This document shows positions 12,301 to 24,038 of a stretch of 64,000 bases of DNA, piece by piece. Positions within the stretch are counted from its first letter, which is position 1; each line of letters starts with the position of its first letter. The translations under genes were made by a program, and so were the position numbers. Under the pieces are notes generated by a model that worked only from the letters and a program-made list of their open reading frames with translations, had not been told where the DNA came from and searched no databases. Source of the stretch: Clavelina lepadiformis (taxonomy: Eukaryota; Chordata; Ascidiacea; Aplousobranchia; Clavelinidae); assembly GCF_947623445.1 (NCBI RefSeq), contig NC_135248.1, forward strand, positions 10,664,977-10,728,976, read 5' to 3'.

Positions 12301-15300
12301 TCTGCAATATTTTGTAAGTAAATGTTTCAAAGTTTGGATAAAATAGTTTATACGAATGCCTACTTTTGCAAATACAGTAAAAGTTTAATCGTAACGTAAC
12401 AATTATTTATATTGGACGAATAAAATGTGTGCTTTTCTTTCAGTTGGCAACCACGTCGCAAACACAATGACAATATTCAGTAGTTTGAAATGAAGCTCTT
12501 AAAAATCAATCGAATTACTGTTTTAACACATGTTTACATTTGCAGTGGGAGTTTTGGGCCAAGAGTGGGAATATCATGAAATTGAAACACGGACATATTA
12601 CAAGGCATTTACACCAACCGAGATTCACGCCAAAGTCGGAGTTAAAATTGGTCTCGGTTCCGTGAACATAACTCTGTTAGGTAAGTGCATATAACAGAAG
12701 GGCGCAACGAGCCGTAAATAACAGGAATTGTAGTGGTTTTAAATTAAGATATCGTAAGTTAAATCTTTTCCTTTCAACTTTGTTATATTTTTCAATGTCT
12801 TCGGTTTCTTTTATAAAGGAACGCCGGTCAACCAAACAGTGGGACATGTTGGCAACCAAACCTTTTATGAGACAATCAACTACAACGAACGTTTTCACTG
12901 GGCTTGGCGTCAGGGAAGAATAGGATTTGGACCTTATGGTAACATTTTGGTGTGGTTGTTCGGTCGGCTCCTACAGCTGTTTTTAACTTATATACTTGAT
13001 GCTTCAAGGCAATACAATTAAATATTGCCCATTGTAATATGCGCGTATGTCGGTGTCAATTCAAGACGTAGTGACGAATTAGCTATACAGCTGTTTATTG
13101 CGAATGCAGTTAACGATACCTTGCTTGTGCTTGTTGAGGAAAATTTTCTTTTACCCGTAGTGGTTTATTTTAAAAACTGCCAGTCTGGCCAATGGTTAGC
13201 ATTTCCTTAAAGCAAGCACGATGTAGGGAATATTCAATACAAAGTATTTTCGTTGAGCAATAATCATGCTTCCGTCGCCTTTAAATGCAAGCTTGCTTGT
13301 AGTCACGCACTCTATTACGTCATAAAAGCTTTATAGAAAATCACGTGTATAAGTGAAAACGTTTTCTCAGAAACCTATTACTTTGTTTAATAATACATTT
13401 GTGAATTATAAAAAAACGGTTCTCTAAATTGTTTGCACTGCACTGTACATTTAAGTCGATTTAACTTATTTAATTTCTGTTTAGCGTAATACGTAGGATA
13501 TTACTAAATTTCGAAATTTTAAAGTTAAATATAGTTAAAAAAAACCTTGTGCAGAACTGCAGGCAACACCAACAAGTCCGAAATCAATTACCAGCGCGAT
13601 TGAAATATAATTCTGTGTTACTACACTCCGTGTTTTCTCTTCCAGCTGGCATAATCAACCGTGAATACAGAGCAGCACAGTTTCGAGGCGCTCCTTTGCC
13701 AATCTTATGGGTTGCTGAGTATTTTACTCTTGATGGTGAACTGATAAGATGGGGCAGATCGTACCGAACGGCTGGCTGGTTTACCAATATGGTCTTGTGG
13801 TAAGTGATGCGGTATGGTGTAATGCAACTTTGAAGTAGAACGGACTTGAATCAATTGTATCTTTTGTAAAGAGTTGTATTATTTTGCAAGATCGGGTTAT
13901 CGTGTATATATCGGCGAAGAATTAGAGTTACGACAATTTTGCATTATAACAACAGTAGCAAGTTATTAAAGTTGGCTGATTTCCGCGCATAATCAGCTTT
14001 TGCTCTGCCTTACGTAACCATGACGTACCACTCTCAAATAGGACCGCCGTCCCGACGTGGCTCATCGCCAATATACTGTCAGCTGTTGTACTCTTTTACG
14101 CCGGCTGGATGTTCCTGATCACCGGGGGCCTTATGCTTGTGGGCAATATCATCTGGGCAAGCATTAAATGGGGCAGCCAACCGCTGGTCATTCCGTTTGA
14201 GGATGGTCACATCGAACCACACTACGGACCCAGCTTCTACCTGGTTTTAGCAGGAGGTCGGTATAATGTGGTTATCGCTGTATTGAGTTTAACAACAATT
14301 CCACCGGCGCAGTATTTGTTGGGTTGGTTTGTTATTGCTGAGAACCAATAACCTGTCATGTAATCTTTACGTTACCACCTTGTGGGAGCAAGTTGCTCCG
14401 TAACGCAAGCAAACGACTGTAAAATGTAGCAACCACAATCTTAGTAACATCAAGGTGGCCATTTAATAACCTTCTACAAGCAGCTACAAGCACTTAAGTT
14501 GGGCAACAGAACAACTCGTAATCAAGATTTGTGTTCCAGGTATAATATCATGCCTATGGGGCATCATGATTGTCTGCGCTGACCTCTGGTGGCCACAGTT
14601 CATTGCTGATTTCTTCGACAACGACGTGCTCAAGGATTATGACCAATACTACCACAAGGACGATGAAGAAGATGGTGAGATTCTTTAAATGTTTACAGAT
14701 AATTTCAACTAGTAATTACAATAAATATAAATTAGCATTGGATGATTTATTTGGTAAAAGAAGAAGTTGAATCACTTCTGGTGTAGAAGTCGTTGTCATC
14801 ACAGCCAACATATTACTCCTTAAAGAATTTGGTTTTAGCCAAAAATTTAAAGCTTTAGAGAATTATTTCCGATTAATTGTAATTAATTGTAATGTAATTA
14901 ATTAATAATCTACCATTAATTAATTGGCAATCGTTTACAAACAAATTTTCTACAGATGAACAGGATGTTGAAAAGCGGCCGAGCAGTCATCACCGCGGGG
15001 GCGTTCAGAAACGAGTAAGCACAACTTTGTTCAGCTGATATACAGACAGAAATAGCTTGTTGCTTATCTGAGCAGTTTCTGTAATTTTTTTAGATAACTT
15101 CATACGTTTAACTTGATATAAACGATTTTATGCAATTTTAAATAAGGATACTATAATTATCTTGAGAGACAAATAGTTCAGAGAAAAAAGGAATTTTGTT
15201 TAAGATTTGCAAAGTTTTCAGTATTCGCATGTTCACACCAATGGCTTTGTTGGTTTGTCGTCCAGTTAATCGGTCTAACCGTTTGCGGTTAACTCCGCAA

Positions 15301-16030
15301 TCTCATCATTTATCTATATTTAAATCAATTTTCATCTTAACAACACAAGCAATCTCAGCATATATCATCATCATCTGAAGTTTAAACTTTGTCTAGAATA
15401 TGGCAAAGTCCTACATATATTTATGTAGCGTGTGCTGGGAAATTTTTGTTTTCCATCATCCCACATATTACTACATTGTTTTGTTGGTAACTTTATCTAA
15501 ACATCTTCATATCATTTGCCATAATCCAGGCTAGCCAGGGTCTTGCTGATATCCGTGCAAAGAACTGGACAAGGCGTCGCAAGTCTCGTGATCTTTTGGT
15601 TCAGGATTTAAACCGGGAAAAGTACGCTAAAATTTATGACAACTACAGCAAGTTTGCAGTGGAGAAGGAATCATCAATTGCAACAGTATCCGAAGAAGGT
15701 TCAAGCTCCAAAGCTCCTCCTAAAAAGGAGGAACCTAAATCTACTGTTGTAGAGTTGGAAACTCTACACGAAGAGTCGAGCAACTCCTCTACATCATCAT
15801 CTTCTCCAACCTCATCAAGGAAACCTTCCCATGACACTGAATCTCTTAAGGAAGATAAGATAAGTGACGTCTCAAGTCAACACGGAGAAGAATCCCTTAA
15901 AAATGAAGACATTGGTGTTAAATCAGAAGAAAGCGAAAAAGGAAAAGAGCAGAAAGTTGAGATTCCAGCTGTTACCAAACAGCCCTTGCAAGCCGCCGTG
16001 AGCAGCCCGGTGCAAGATACTAAACTATAA
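9324..16030 (+). CDS. DUOXA: Dual oxidase maturation factor (DUOXA)
   Basis: DUOXA is an ER-to-surface membrane partner needed for folding and export of the NADPH oxidase DUOX. Nine coding exons on the plus strand (9324-9488, 12256-12313, 12546-12680, 12819-12938, 13646-13799, 14042-14256, 14540-14674, 14956-15014, 15530-16030) join in frame into 513 residues. Family landmarks are VVVSLFIGSAIF, the extracellular KVGVKIGLGSVNITL, an ETINYNERFHW motif, YFTLDGELIRWGRSYRTAGW, VIPFEDGHIEPHYGPSFYLV and five hydrophobic segments. N-glycosylation sequons (NIT, NQT twice) lie in the large loop. Vertebrate DUOXA proteins are about 320-345 residues; the excess here is a Ser- and Glu-rich cytoplasmic tail in exon 9 (residues 348-513). 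Intron 1 is about 2.8 kb. An AATAAA at 16421 can serve this form. A second last exon is described separately. Confidence 0.95.
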
Positions 16031-16420
16031 ACTGTTCTTGAATTAAAACTGAAAGACAATGTAGTCTCAATTTATCCATATTTATACTCAGAAGAAATCT
16101 TTTTTCCTGTTACTATACGGATTCTTGTCACAGAGATTGTATCTCTTGTTTCTACGAGGTTAGACTTTTTCAAGCTTCGCCGATAAATTCGTTTTGTCTT
16201 TCAACACTGATACTCTTCTTAATTGTCCGCAATACCATGATGCCGACCAACATTCCATCTCTCGAATTTTTTGCTCTTCTGTACTGTTATACCTGCACTT
16301 TTCTGATACCTCCAATAAGTGGAATTACCATCTGAAAACATCCTCCTCGGACTCCTGTGGTATCCTTATTCGACTGAATGAAAGAGGTTGGAGGATGGTC
16401 TCAGTTATAGCTTGGGTGCA

Positions 16421-16426
16421 AATAAA
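16421..16426 (+). other. Poly(A) signal for DUOXA long-tail form
   Basis: AATAAA about 390 bp after the stop codon of exon 9 and before the alternative last exon. Confidence 0.5.
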
Positions 16427-16895
16427 ACAACGCTAATACGGATGTCTATTTTAGTTTTGCACGAATTGTTTTCTGCTTCTTTATAATACTTTCTACCCGT
16501 TTGATCTTTTGTATATCATTATGTACTCAATAATATTTTTCTATTTAGTTGTTCGTTTTGCATGTTGGGTGCTACTTGATGTAGGCTTTTTTTAAAGGGT
16601 GTTGATGTATTCTAAATCTTGTCTCATCGACATTCCTAAGGGAATGTACGATATTTCTTTTTGGTGCGTATCAGGTGTTTTGTTTTACTTGTGCATCAAG
16701 TGTTTAGAAAGAATTGCGGTCATTGACTACCACTTAATTCATACCCAACGAACTGAACACTTGTGACACAAACAGGAAAAAATAATTTCTTGAACATTTC
16801 ATTCAGAGTGCATTAATAATGCACCTTTACGCGAAAGACGAATTATTTATCGGGTTTAAAACTAGCGCTAATTCTTTTGTTTCTGTTATTTTCAG

Positions 16896-17159
16896 GCACA
16901 CCGGAGTACTGTAATTGGACGTGCACTTCGCAGGACCGAAAGGCGCAAGCCTAGACCGGACAGCAGCAGAGTTCAAGCAGTGGACGGGGGTCACCGCAAC
17001 GAGGGCTTTGACGGGGTCGCCGAGGTTCACGCTGGAAACGGGTTCGGTTCTGATAATAATCAACCAACATACGAGAATGCAGGCGATGTTGCCGCCCAAG
17101 AGGGGGAAGGCGTGTACGAGAACGAGGCGTATAACCGCAGGGAAACCTCTGCTCTGTGA
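16896..17159 (+). CDS. DUOXA: Candidate alternative last exon of DUOXA (tyrosine-motif tail)
   Basis: A TTTTCAG acceptor opens a phase-0 frame of 87 codons ending in TGA, matching the phase-0 donor of DUOXA exon 8 (15014). It would replace the acidic 166-residue tail, giving a 434-residue protein. The tail starts with a basic stretch (RALRRTERRKPRP), then carries YENAG and YENEAYN, i.e. Tyr-x-Asn motifs that in other proteins bind Grb2-type SH2 domains when phosphorylated, and ends in TSAL, a class I PDZ-ligand form. The exon is clearly richer in G and C than its flanks, as expected of coding sequence here. An AATAAA follows at 17399. It could instead be the last exon of an unseen gene, but no other plus-strand exons with a fitting donor lie nearby. 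Confidence 0.65.
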   Translation, partial: AHRSTVIGRALRRTERRKPRPDSSRVQAVDGGHRNEGFDGVAEVHAGNGFGSDNNQPTYENAGDVAAQEGEGVYENEAYNRRETSAL

Positions 17160-17398
17160 AGAGATCAAAAAGGAGAATTTGTAGTCATCATCATGGGAGT
17201 TTTGTTAAAAGCATATATTTAATCAATATTAAATTTCCATGTTGTTGTTTTTTTCCCTTGAGCTTTAATAACCACTAACATAACTTTAGTTGGTAGTAAC
17301 GTAATTGATGTTTTATTCTGAATTGCAATTGGTAAAGGCATTTAGGACAGGTTTTAACAAACTTCTTTTTGTATTGTTTTCAACCTTTAATATGCTAA

Positions 17399-17404
17399 AA
17401 TAAA
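17399..17404 (+). other. Poly(A) signal for DUOXA alternative-tail form
   Basis: AATAAA about 240 bp after the stop at 17159. Confidence 0.5.
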
Positions 17405-20400
17405 GGGTGTTTTGGCCCATAGTTTTGTTGTTCGACGAATTGCCTGCTTGATTTATAATAGAGAACCTGTAATGTACTGAATTGCTACTCTATTGCGTGC
17501 ATATTTTATAAATGGGAAACTTGTATACGTTTACGTGCAAAAGCATGTAAGTTCCTTTTTTCCCACTTGACGGTTTCTGTTGAAAGTTAAAAAACGCACC
17601 ATGCAAAAGTTGGTCATCGTTTGTTTGACAACTTGCAAAGTGCTTAAAATCTTTACAATTTAAAAAAGGTTTGTACAATTGAAATAGACAGTAACGTTTT
17701 ATTGAAACGTTTAAATATAAAGTAGAAGATTTATGTATACGTTTATTATATTGTTTCCAAGTATTTCGGGGTTGTCTAAATGCCATTTGAAGGATGTTCG
17801 TTTGCCGACGTGTATAACAAATGTACATATACTTATACAGCATAACACCGCCCTATACTTATGCTTGCTTCACAGTTTATAAAGCAATCAACCATTATAT
17901 CGAAAAAATCTCGCTATGCACTTATAGTTAGTATATGGAACATATATTTTAAAGCGATTTGGTTGTGTACATGGTGGTTGGTACAGCCGATACTCGTACG
18001 TTTTGGAGCACATTCATGCACTTTCTTGTAAAATTGATTTACATCTATTCAAGCATTAATCGCATGTATAGCATATAATTCTCGTCGTTAATTAACCGTA
18101 CCCTATAACTTAGTTTGTTATATTTGCATGTGTTGTACATACTTGATACTGCCTACAATATTTTCCTAACACATTATATCCCCGTTGTATGTAACCCTTG
18201 TAACCGATAGGCCCTTACACATATTATGCCATGTTTTCGTTCTCTTTAAACGAAGCAGCGAGAACAAAACCTGTCTTTCATATTATTATTCTGTGATTTT
18301 CTGTCTTTTGTGCATATTTTTTATGGCTGACCAGCTATTATAAAAATGTGCTGTAGGAGACAGAAGCTGTGCAAATTTCCATATGAAATATATAACCGAT
18401 ATACAGAATGGTAAAATGTGTTTCAGCATACTTACGCATTACGTCAAAGGCTCAAAGCTACGGTTTTAAACCAACTGCAGAGTTCCGTTGTGTTAACACT
18501 TTCAGATAAATGGACGCCATCGTTAACAACACAAGAAAGAATATAACTTATATACAGGATTGTTTTTAACGAACGAACGAACGAACAAACGTACGTTTGA
18601 AACGTGTGTATAAGATTTACTGTAGTTCAAGAAAAGGAATACGGCAAAAAGAAGAGAGACAGAAAGTTTATATCTATGGGCCTCAGTGTTTAAGATTCAA
18701 TGGCAGTATACATCAATTTTTTATCGATTTAATTTACGTTTTAACGACTTTGACCTTATTTGGTGCGATTCCTGATTGCAACTCGATTTATTCTGTTGTG
18801 ATCGACTTTGGTTGCCCTGCCTGTCTGGTATTGCATTCGACAACAATGATTTTTTCAAAGATAAAGGAACCGCGCAACTCGCGATTTAAACATTGCCAGG
18901 TTAGCGCATATCAATCTTCCAGTTGTTAGCCAGTGTGTCTATTCTGTTGGAAGTTCGACATGGCAACGTTAATAGGCCTATTGCGCTATGCAAACCGGTA
19001 ATGTTTAATACTTAGACATGACAGAATATAAGTACACTGTGATTCTGTGAAGAAAACATTGCATTTGTATATTAAAGATATACCATGACTTGCAAATTAT
19101 AGCAAGTTTGTGTTCTTTTGAAGTACCAAGGAAGAAAGTGAATGTTAAAGAATGGCTGAAAATCACGACGTTACTGCATGATCAGTTGAGCACCGATCAA
19201 ATGTCAACTTAGATCTGGGGACGCTCGTCATATAACTTATGTATAATCACTGGGACGTTAATTGTCATAATCATTAATGTATAAAACAAATTCCCACCTT
19301 TGAGCGCTCGTATTATACTGTAACAGACTGTTGATCCAGCAGAAATAAAGTTTTGTCCAGAAAATATTTGGCAAAGAAGAGTGGGAAAAAGTTGTCAGAG
19401 AAAAGCAAATACAAAGTGACTGTGTTATCGCTAGCAGTTTGCAAAATACAACGTAACTGTCACACGAATGAAGACCAGCTAAGTTTTGCCTAACATTTTG
19501 AACGGTTGTATATATACAGTGCAGTAGTATGTGACGTCAGTATAGTTCAATGTAGCCTTCGTATGCAGGCTACATACCAGCCCAGTAAACGAAAAAAGAT
19601 AACTGTGAGTTTCGAAGATTTTTGTTCTGTTTCAGTCGAGTTTGAAGTGTGTTCTGCTGAATAATTAGCATCCTTGTTTGGATGGATCTCCTTTCTACCA
19701 CTGGCCGTACCACTTGCGCAAGTTCGTTTTCAATTAGTTACGTACAAGTTAGTTGTGAGTTGGCCTTGAAAATGGATGAAAAAATTTCAAAAAACTAGCG
19801 GCATTTTATGTTTTACTGGAAATACTGTAACGGCATGACAAGAAAAAGCTCAGTACTGCTGTGACCATCGCCTATATCTACTGTACTGTTATCAAACTTA
19901 TCATAAAGTTTGTGGTGTTGTGGTCAGTGAATAAGAGACACTCACTCAAAGCAGTAAAACTAGTTCTGCATAAGTGTTTGAACTTTGAACTCGGCGAAAA
20001 GTTTGTCTGAGCGTGCCTGCACGGATCGCTGTACATTGCGCAAAGTGTATAGGACATAGGTTTAGTTAGGCGAATATAGTGCGTAATGTTATGTATATCA
20101 CGCTTTGAGTTTACGAATAAGTACAGACGTCTTGTCTACGCAGACTTTGTAAATGTAGCATAGTCCACAGACCACAGGAATGAGTTAATAATTAATTGAC
20201 AGTTTGGCAAAGGACCTAATAACTCAAAATAATGACCTACCTACCATACAGTTTGTTATTTCATTTCTATAGAGCAAACAAAAGGATACGTGTATTTAAC
20301 ATGGTTCAAACGGGAAAGGTCACATTTAGCAATCTTAAAAGCGCCGCTAAAATTATGGACGTGATGTAGCTTGACCTCTTAGATTAGGTTAATAACCGCA

Positions 20401-20870
20401 AAAGTTATCCGCTATCTTGCTGGTATCAACTGTTTTCCACATATTGACTGTAAAGATAAATAAGCATCATTTCAGGTTAATCGATAGAAAAATTAAGAAT
20501 AGAATTCATTGAATACGTCTCAGTATTACATCAAGATCTAGAAATAAGTTAATAACATATAGATCAGTTTGTTTTACGAAGTGACTGTTTCACGATAAGT
20601 TGGTCAAGTTGCTTAGGCCTATTGCTAGGCGGTGATATTAGGACTAGGTGAACTGGTAATTAGGGTCTAAGTGAAGTCAGAATTAGATTATAAGCAGTAT
20701 TTATGTTTGGTTTAGGTTATTACTTTTGAGCACGTGTTAAGCTTTTTCGGGTTTGCCATTTTTTCCCGTCCGTTAGCCGTGTAGAGCATTGAATACAGTC
20801 CACAACATGAAATAAACGATGTTTTCAAAGTTATTTTAAAGTTGCAGTGAGTGTTGTAGTTGATGCAAAA
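17405..20870. other. Intergenic, DUOXA to P450 copy 1
   Basis: No recognisable exon on either strand. A short tetranucleotide tract of AACG units lies at about 18569-18590. A small perfect hairpin (TGTAGCC / GGCTACA) occurs near 19552-19576. The open frames at 17490-17843 (-) and 18597-18929 (+) resemble no family and lack splice context. Confidence 0.5.
18569..18590. repeat. (AACG)n microsatellite
   Basis: Five to six tandem ACGA units, the last degenerating to ACAA. Confidence 0.7.
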
Positions 20871-23800
20871 ATGATTTTATTGGACTGGACCAACTACCTG
20901 AACCTATATACTTTGACGAGTTTGATAGGAGTTCTTCTGTTATACTGGTACCGACGACCGGCCAAACTCCCTCCTGGACCCAGGGGAATTCCCATTTTTG
21001 GAGTTCTGCCATTTTTAGGAAAGTACGGTGAAAGAAAAATAGCGCAATGGAGCAAAACCTATGGCCCGGTGATTTCGCTGCGTTTCGGAAGGAATGACGT
21101 GATATTTCTGAATGATTTTGACTCCATCCACGAGGTTAACCAAATTCGCACATAATTTTATTTGCACATATGACTGATGTGGTATTGTAGAACAGGGCTG
21201 CGCAATAAGTTTGGCATCTTGCGTCTTGAAATTATCTTGTGACATGTATTAATAATTTTGATAGTGATGTTATAACCAAAGTCGTTTTGATGTTACTGTT
21301 GTAGAGCGTAATCCACATAATGTACAAATCTGCTGAAAAATCATAGATTATTTTGATTCCGTGTCTGGTATTAGCTTAGCGCGTTTTACGAAATAAAGCA
21401 GAATTGAAGTGTATGTGCTCGCGACATGAAATGGTTGCGCGAACCGCATTTTAATCCGCGGGCGGCGTGGCATACACCTCTGATATTGCAGAATAATCTT
21501 GTTCTAGTAGGCGCTAGTAAAGCAACAGACCAAGTTTTCTGGCCGGCCAAAGTTCGCCCTACCATTTATAACTGACATAGCAAAAGGCTCAGGGTATGTT
21601 GGACTTGATTATGGGGATTTCTACAAGGCCCAGAAGAAGTTTGGACTAACGGCCCTTCGCGGGTATGTGTTGGTGGCGTTTTGTTCATGCAGGAAAATCT
21701 TTAGAATACGAAGTATTTTTCTGACATTTGAAAACATCTTTTCATCTGTGTTTTTCTTGCTCAAACAAACATAAAAAGCTGGCAATATTTCATTGAATAA
21801 ACGTGTATATTTTTCTATTTATTTCTATTAAACGCTACCATCTAGAAGTCAAACAATTTTGTTAATAGCGAATTTCGAAACCTCTTATTCTTTGCAGCTT
21901 TGGCGTCGGAAATAGAAGCATGGAAGACCGTGTACAAGAAGAAGATACGTTTCTCAATGAGGCGATAAGATCGATGGATGGAAAAGCGTTCAACATCTCG
22001 GTACCGTGACCATACATAGACTAACTTTCCGACATGTTTAATACCTGCTACTTTGTGTATTGGGCGTTTTCTTTGGGACAACATGTGTTTCGTTTAGAAG
22101 TATTGTCAGTGGTCCAATCGATTTTTGTGCCGGATAACCTGATGGTACATTTGGTTTGCAGAAGTATATACACAAGGCAATTTCAAACAACATCTGTAGC
22201 GTGGTTTTCGGCGAGAGATTTGATTATGACGATGAGTACATGGAAGATATCATGTCTCGTTTATTGAAACTGTAAAGTGTAAAGTGTTTTAAAATTGAAC
22301 GTTAAAGTTTATTTGAAATGTTTTGAGAAAATTACACAAAATAAATATAAATCATTAACATTTGTAAAACGTACAACGCTTAAAATCATTTTTGCATCCA
22401 CACTTTAAACTTTAGGCTTGACGATCCGACAAACGCAGCTGCCATGCGCATTTGCATGTTTGCACCAGGTTTAAGGAATCTGCCGCCGATTGGTTTTGTA
22501 CATTCCAGATTTAAGAAAAAAATATCTGTTGCCTTGGGTAAGTATACATCATAGTATTTTTATTATTAGCTCAGAGATAATTTTGGGCTTTCTGAAAAAT
22601 ATAACCAAAATATATTTATAAATTTCTTGTTCTGTTTGTTTGTTTGTTTGTCGCTTTCAGTAAATTGTACACAGAGTTCATACGAAAAAAGATCGAGGAA
22701 CACAACAAAACTTTCAACGAAGATGATCTGAGAGATTTTGTTGATGCTTTTTTGAATGAATCAAAGAAGGAAAACAACAATGGTTTTACGGTAAAATAAT
22801 ATTTTTACAGTATAACATACGTCAACTTAAATATGGGCTAATTTGTTACATTTTGGGAGCCAATTTGGGTATAACATTTTTAAGATGTATCTCTTATTAA
22901 ACGTACCATTACTGTATGGCTTTTTGTTGGGCAAATAAAAAGTTTTCCAAAGGATTCCAATTGGCGCTTTTCAGAATCATCAACTGATTTTCTATATTCG
23001 AGCACTTTTAGTCGCCGGCACTGAGACCGCATCAAGCACTTTGTCCTGGTCGCTCATCTGCCTTTTGCATTATCCTGAGATAACGAAGAAACTGAGAGGG
23101 GAAATTTTGAGCGTCGTTGGTAAAATCTAATTTACTATGACGTACTGCTCACTTGTAATAGTTTAATTTCACAAAATACCACACAGATTATAGTAACAGA
23201 TACTTTAGGTTTTGTTACTGATTTATTCTTCAAGGCGTTGCTTTATTTATTTTTAAGCATAAACAAATCCTCGAGCAATATGCTGTAAGATTAGCTGATA
23301 CTGTGGATTTAATAAGAGCTCGTGAAAATGCATCTTGAAATTTATCACACCATTGTAGCAGTGTATTGTATATTTTACAAATATCTATAAATCTATACTA
23401 CTGTGGTTTCCACTATGCAATCCAAAATATCAGTCTCAGAAAATGCTCCGCCACCTCTTTATTTTTAGGTCCCAACGCCCAAGTAGGCATATCCTTCAAG
23501 CATAGGCTGCCGTACACAAACGCGTTCATACAAGAAATAATGAGATTCCGAACTCTTTTCCCTCTCGACCTTCTACATAAAACGAACGAAGATGCAGAAC
23601 TATACGGATATTTCATACCAAAGAATACAACGGTAAATAAAGACTTCTTTATAAGCAAGAGGTGTTGTTAAAAGTAACTGCGATTATATTCAGGCCTATG
23701 TTTCTGTGTTAACGGTATAGATTGCACCAAATCTTTGGGCAGCCCACAACGATCCTAACTACTGGGACGAACCGGACAAATTCAAACCGGAGAGATTTAT

Positions 23801-24038
23801 CGACAGGAAAGGAGAATTTATTCAGTCGAATCGCGTGATTCCGTTTTCAATTGGTCCCAGGGCCTGCTTAGGCAAACAGCTCGCTCTAATGGAGGTTTAC
23901 ATCTTTCTGGTTTCAATGGTTCAAAAATTTGAGTTTTTACCTGATCCAAATGATGAAGAGCTGCCTAAACTTGATGATGGTATCAACGGAATGGCTTTCA
24001 TACCATATCCTTTCCGTGTGGTTGCCAAGCCGCTGTAG
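20871..24038 (+). CDS. CYP2-type cytochrome P450, copy 1
   Basis: This is a microsomal P450 monooxygenase of the CYP2 clan, using electrons from P450 reductase. Nine exons (20871-21134, 21511-21662, 21898-22000, 22162-22271, 22416-22537, 22675-22790, 22975-23119, 23469-23632, 23721-24038) join in frame into 497 residues, the classical CYP2 nine-exon plan and length. Visible parts in order: N-terminal membrane anchor (residues ~10-25), hinge LPPGPRGIP, I-helix AGTET (303-307), K-helix EIMR (360-363), FKPERF, and heme loop FSIGPRACLG with ligand Cys441. The C-helix WxxxR is replaced by YKAQK. The start is the ATG at 20871, which gives an anchor like the other copies. The acceptor of exon 6 lies inside ACACAG|AG, supported by the same phase in copies 2-4. 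Substrate cannot be told from sequence. Confidence 0.95.

Noticed and set aside
16827..17184. Two further open frames over the alternative DUOXA exon
   Set aside because: A third frame has a good acceptor, fitting phase, sensible composition and recognisable motifs; the other two are shadows caused by high GC.
18597..18929. 110-codon plus-strand frame
   Set aside because: No domain, no splice context, composition like the surrounding non-coding DNA; its first in-frame codon follows a microsatellite.
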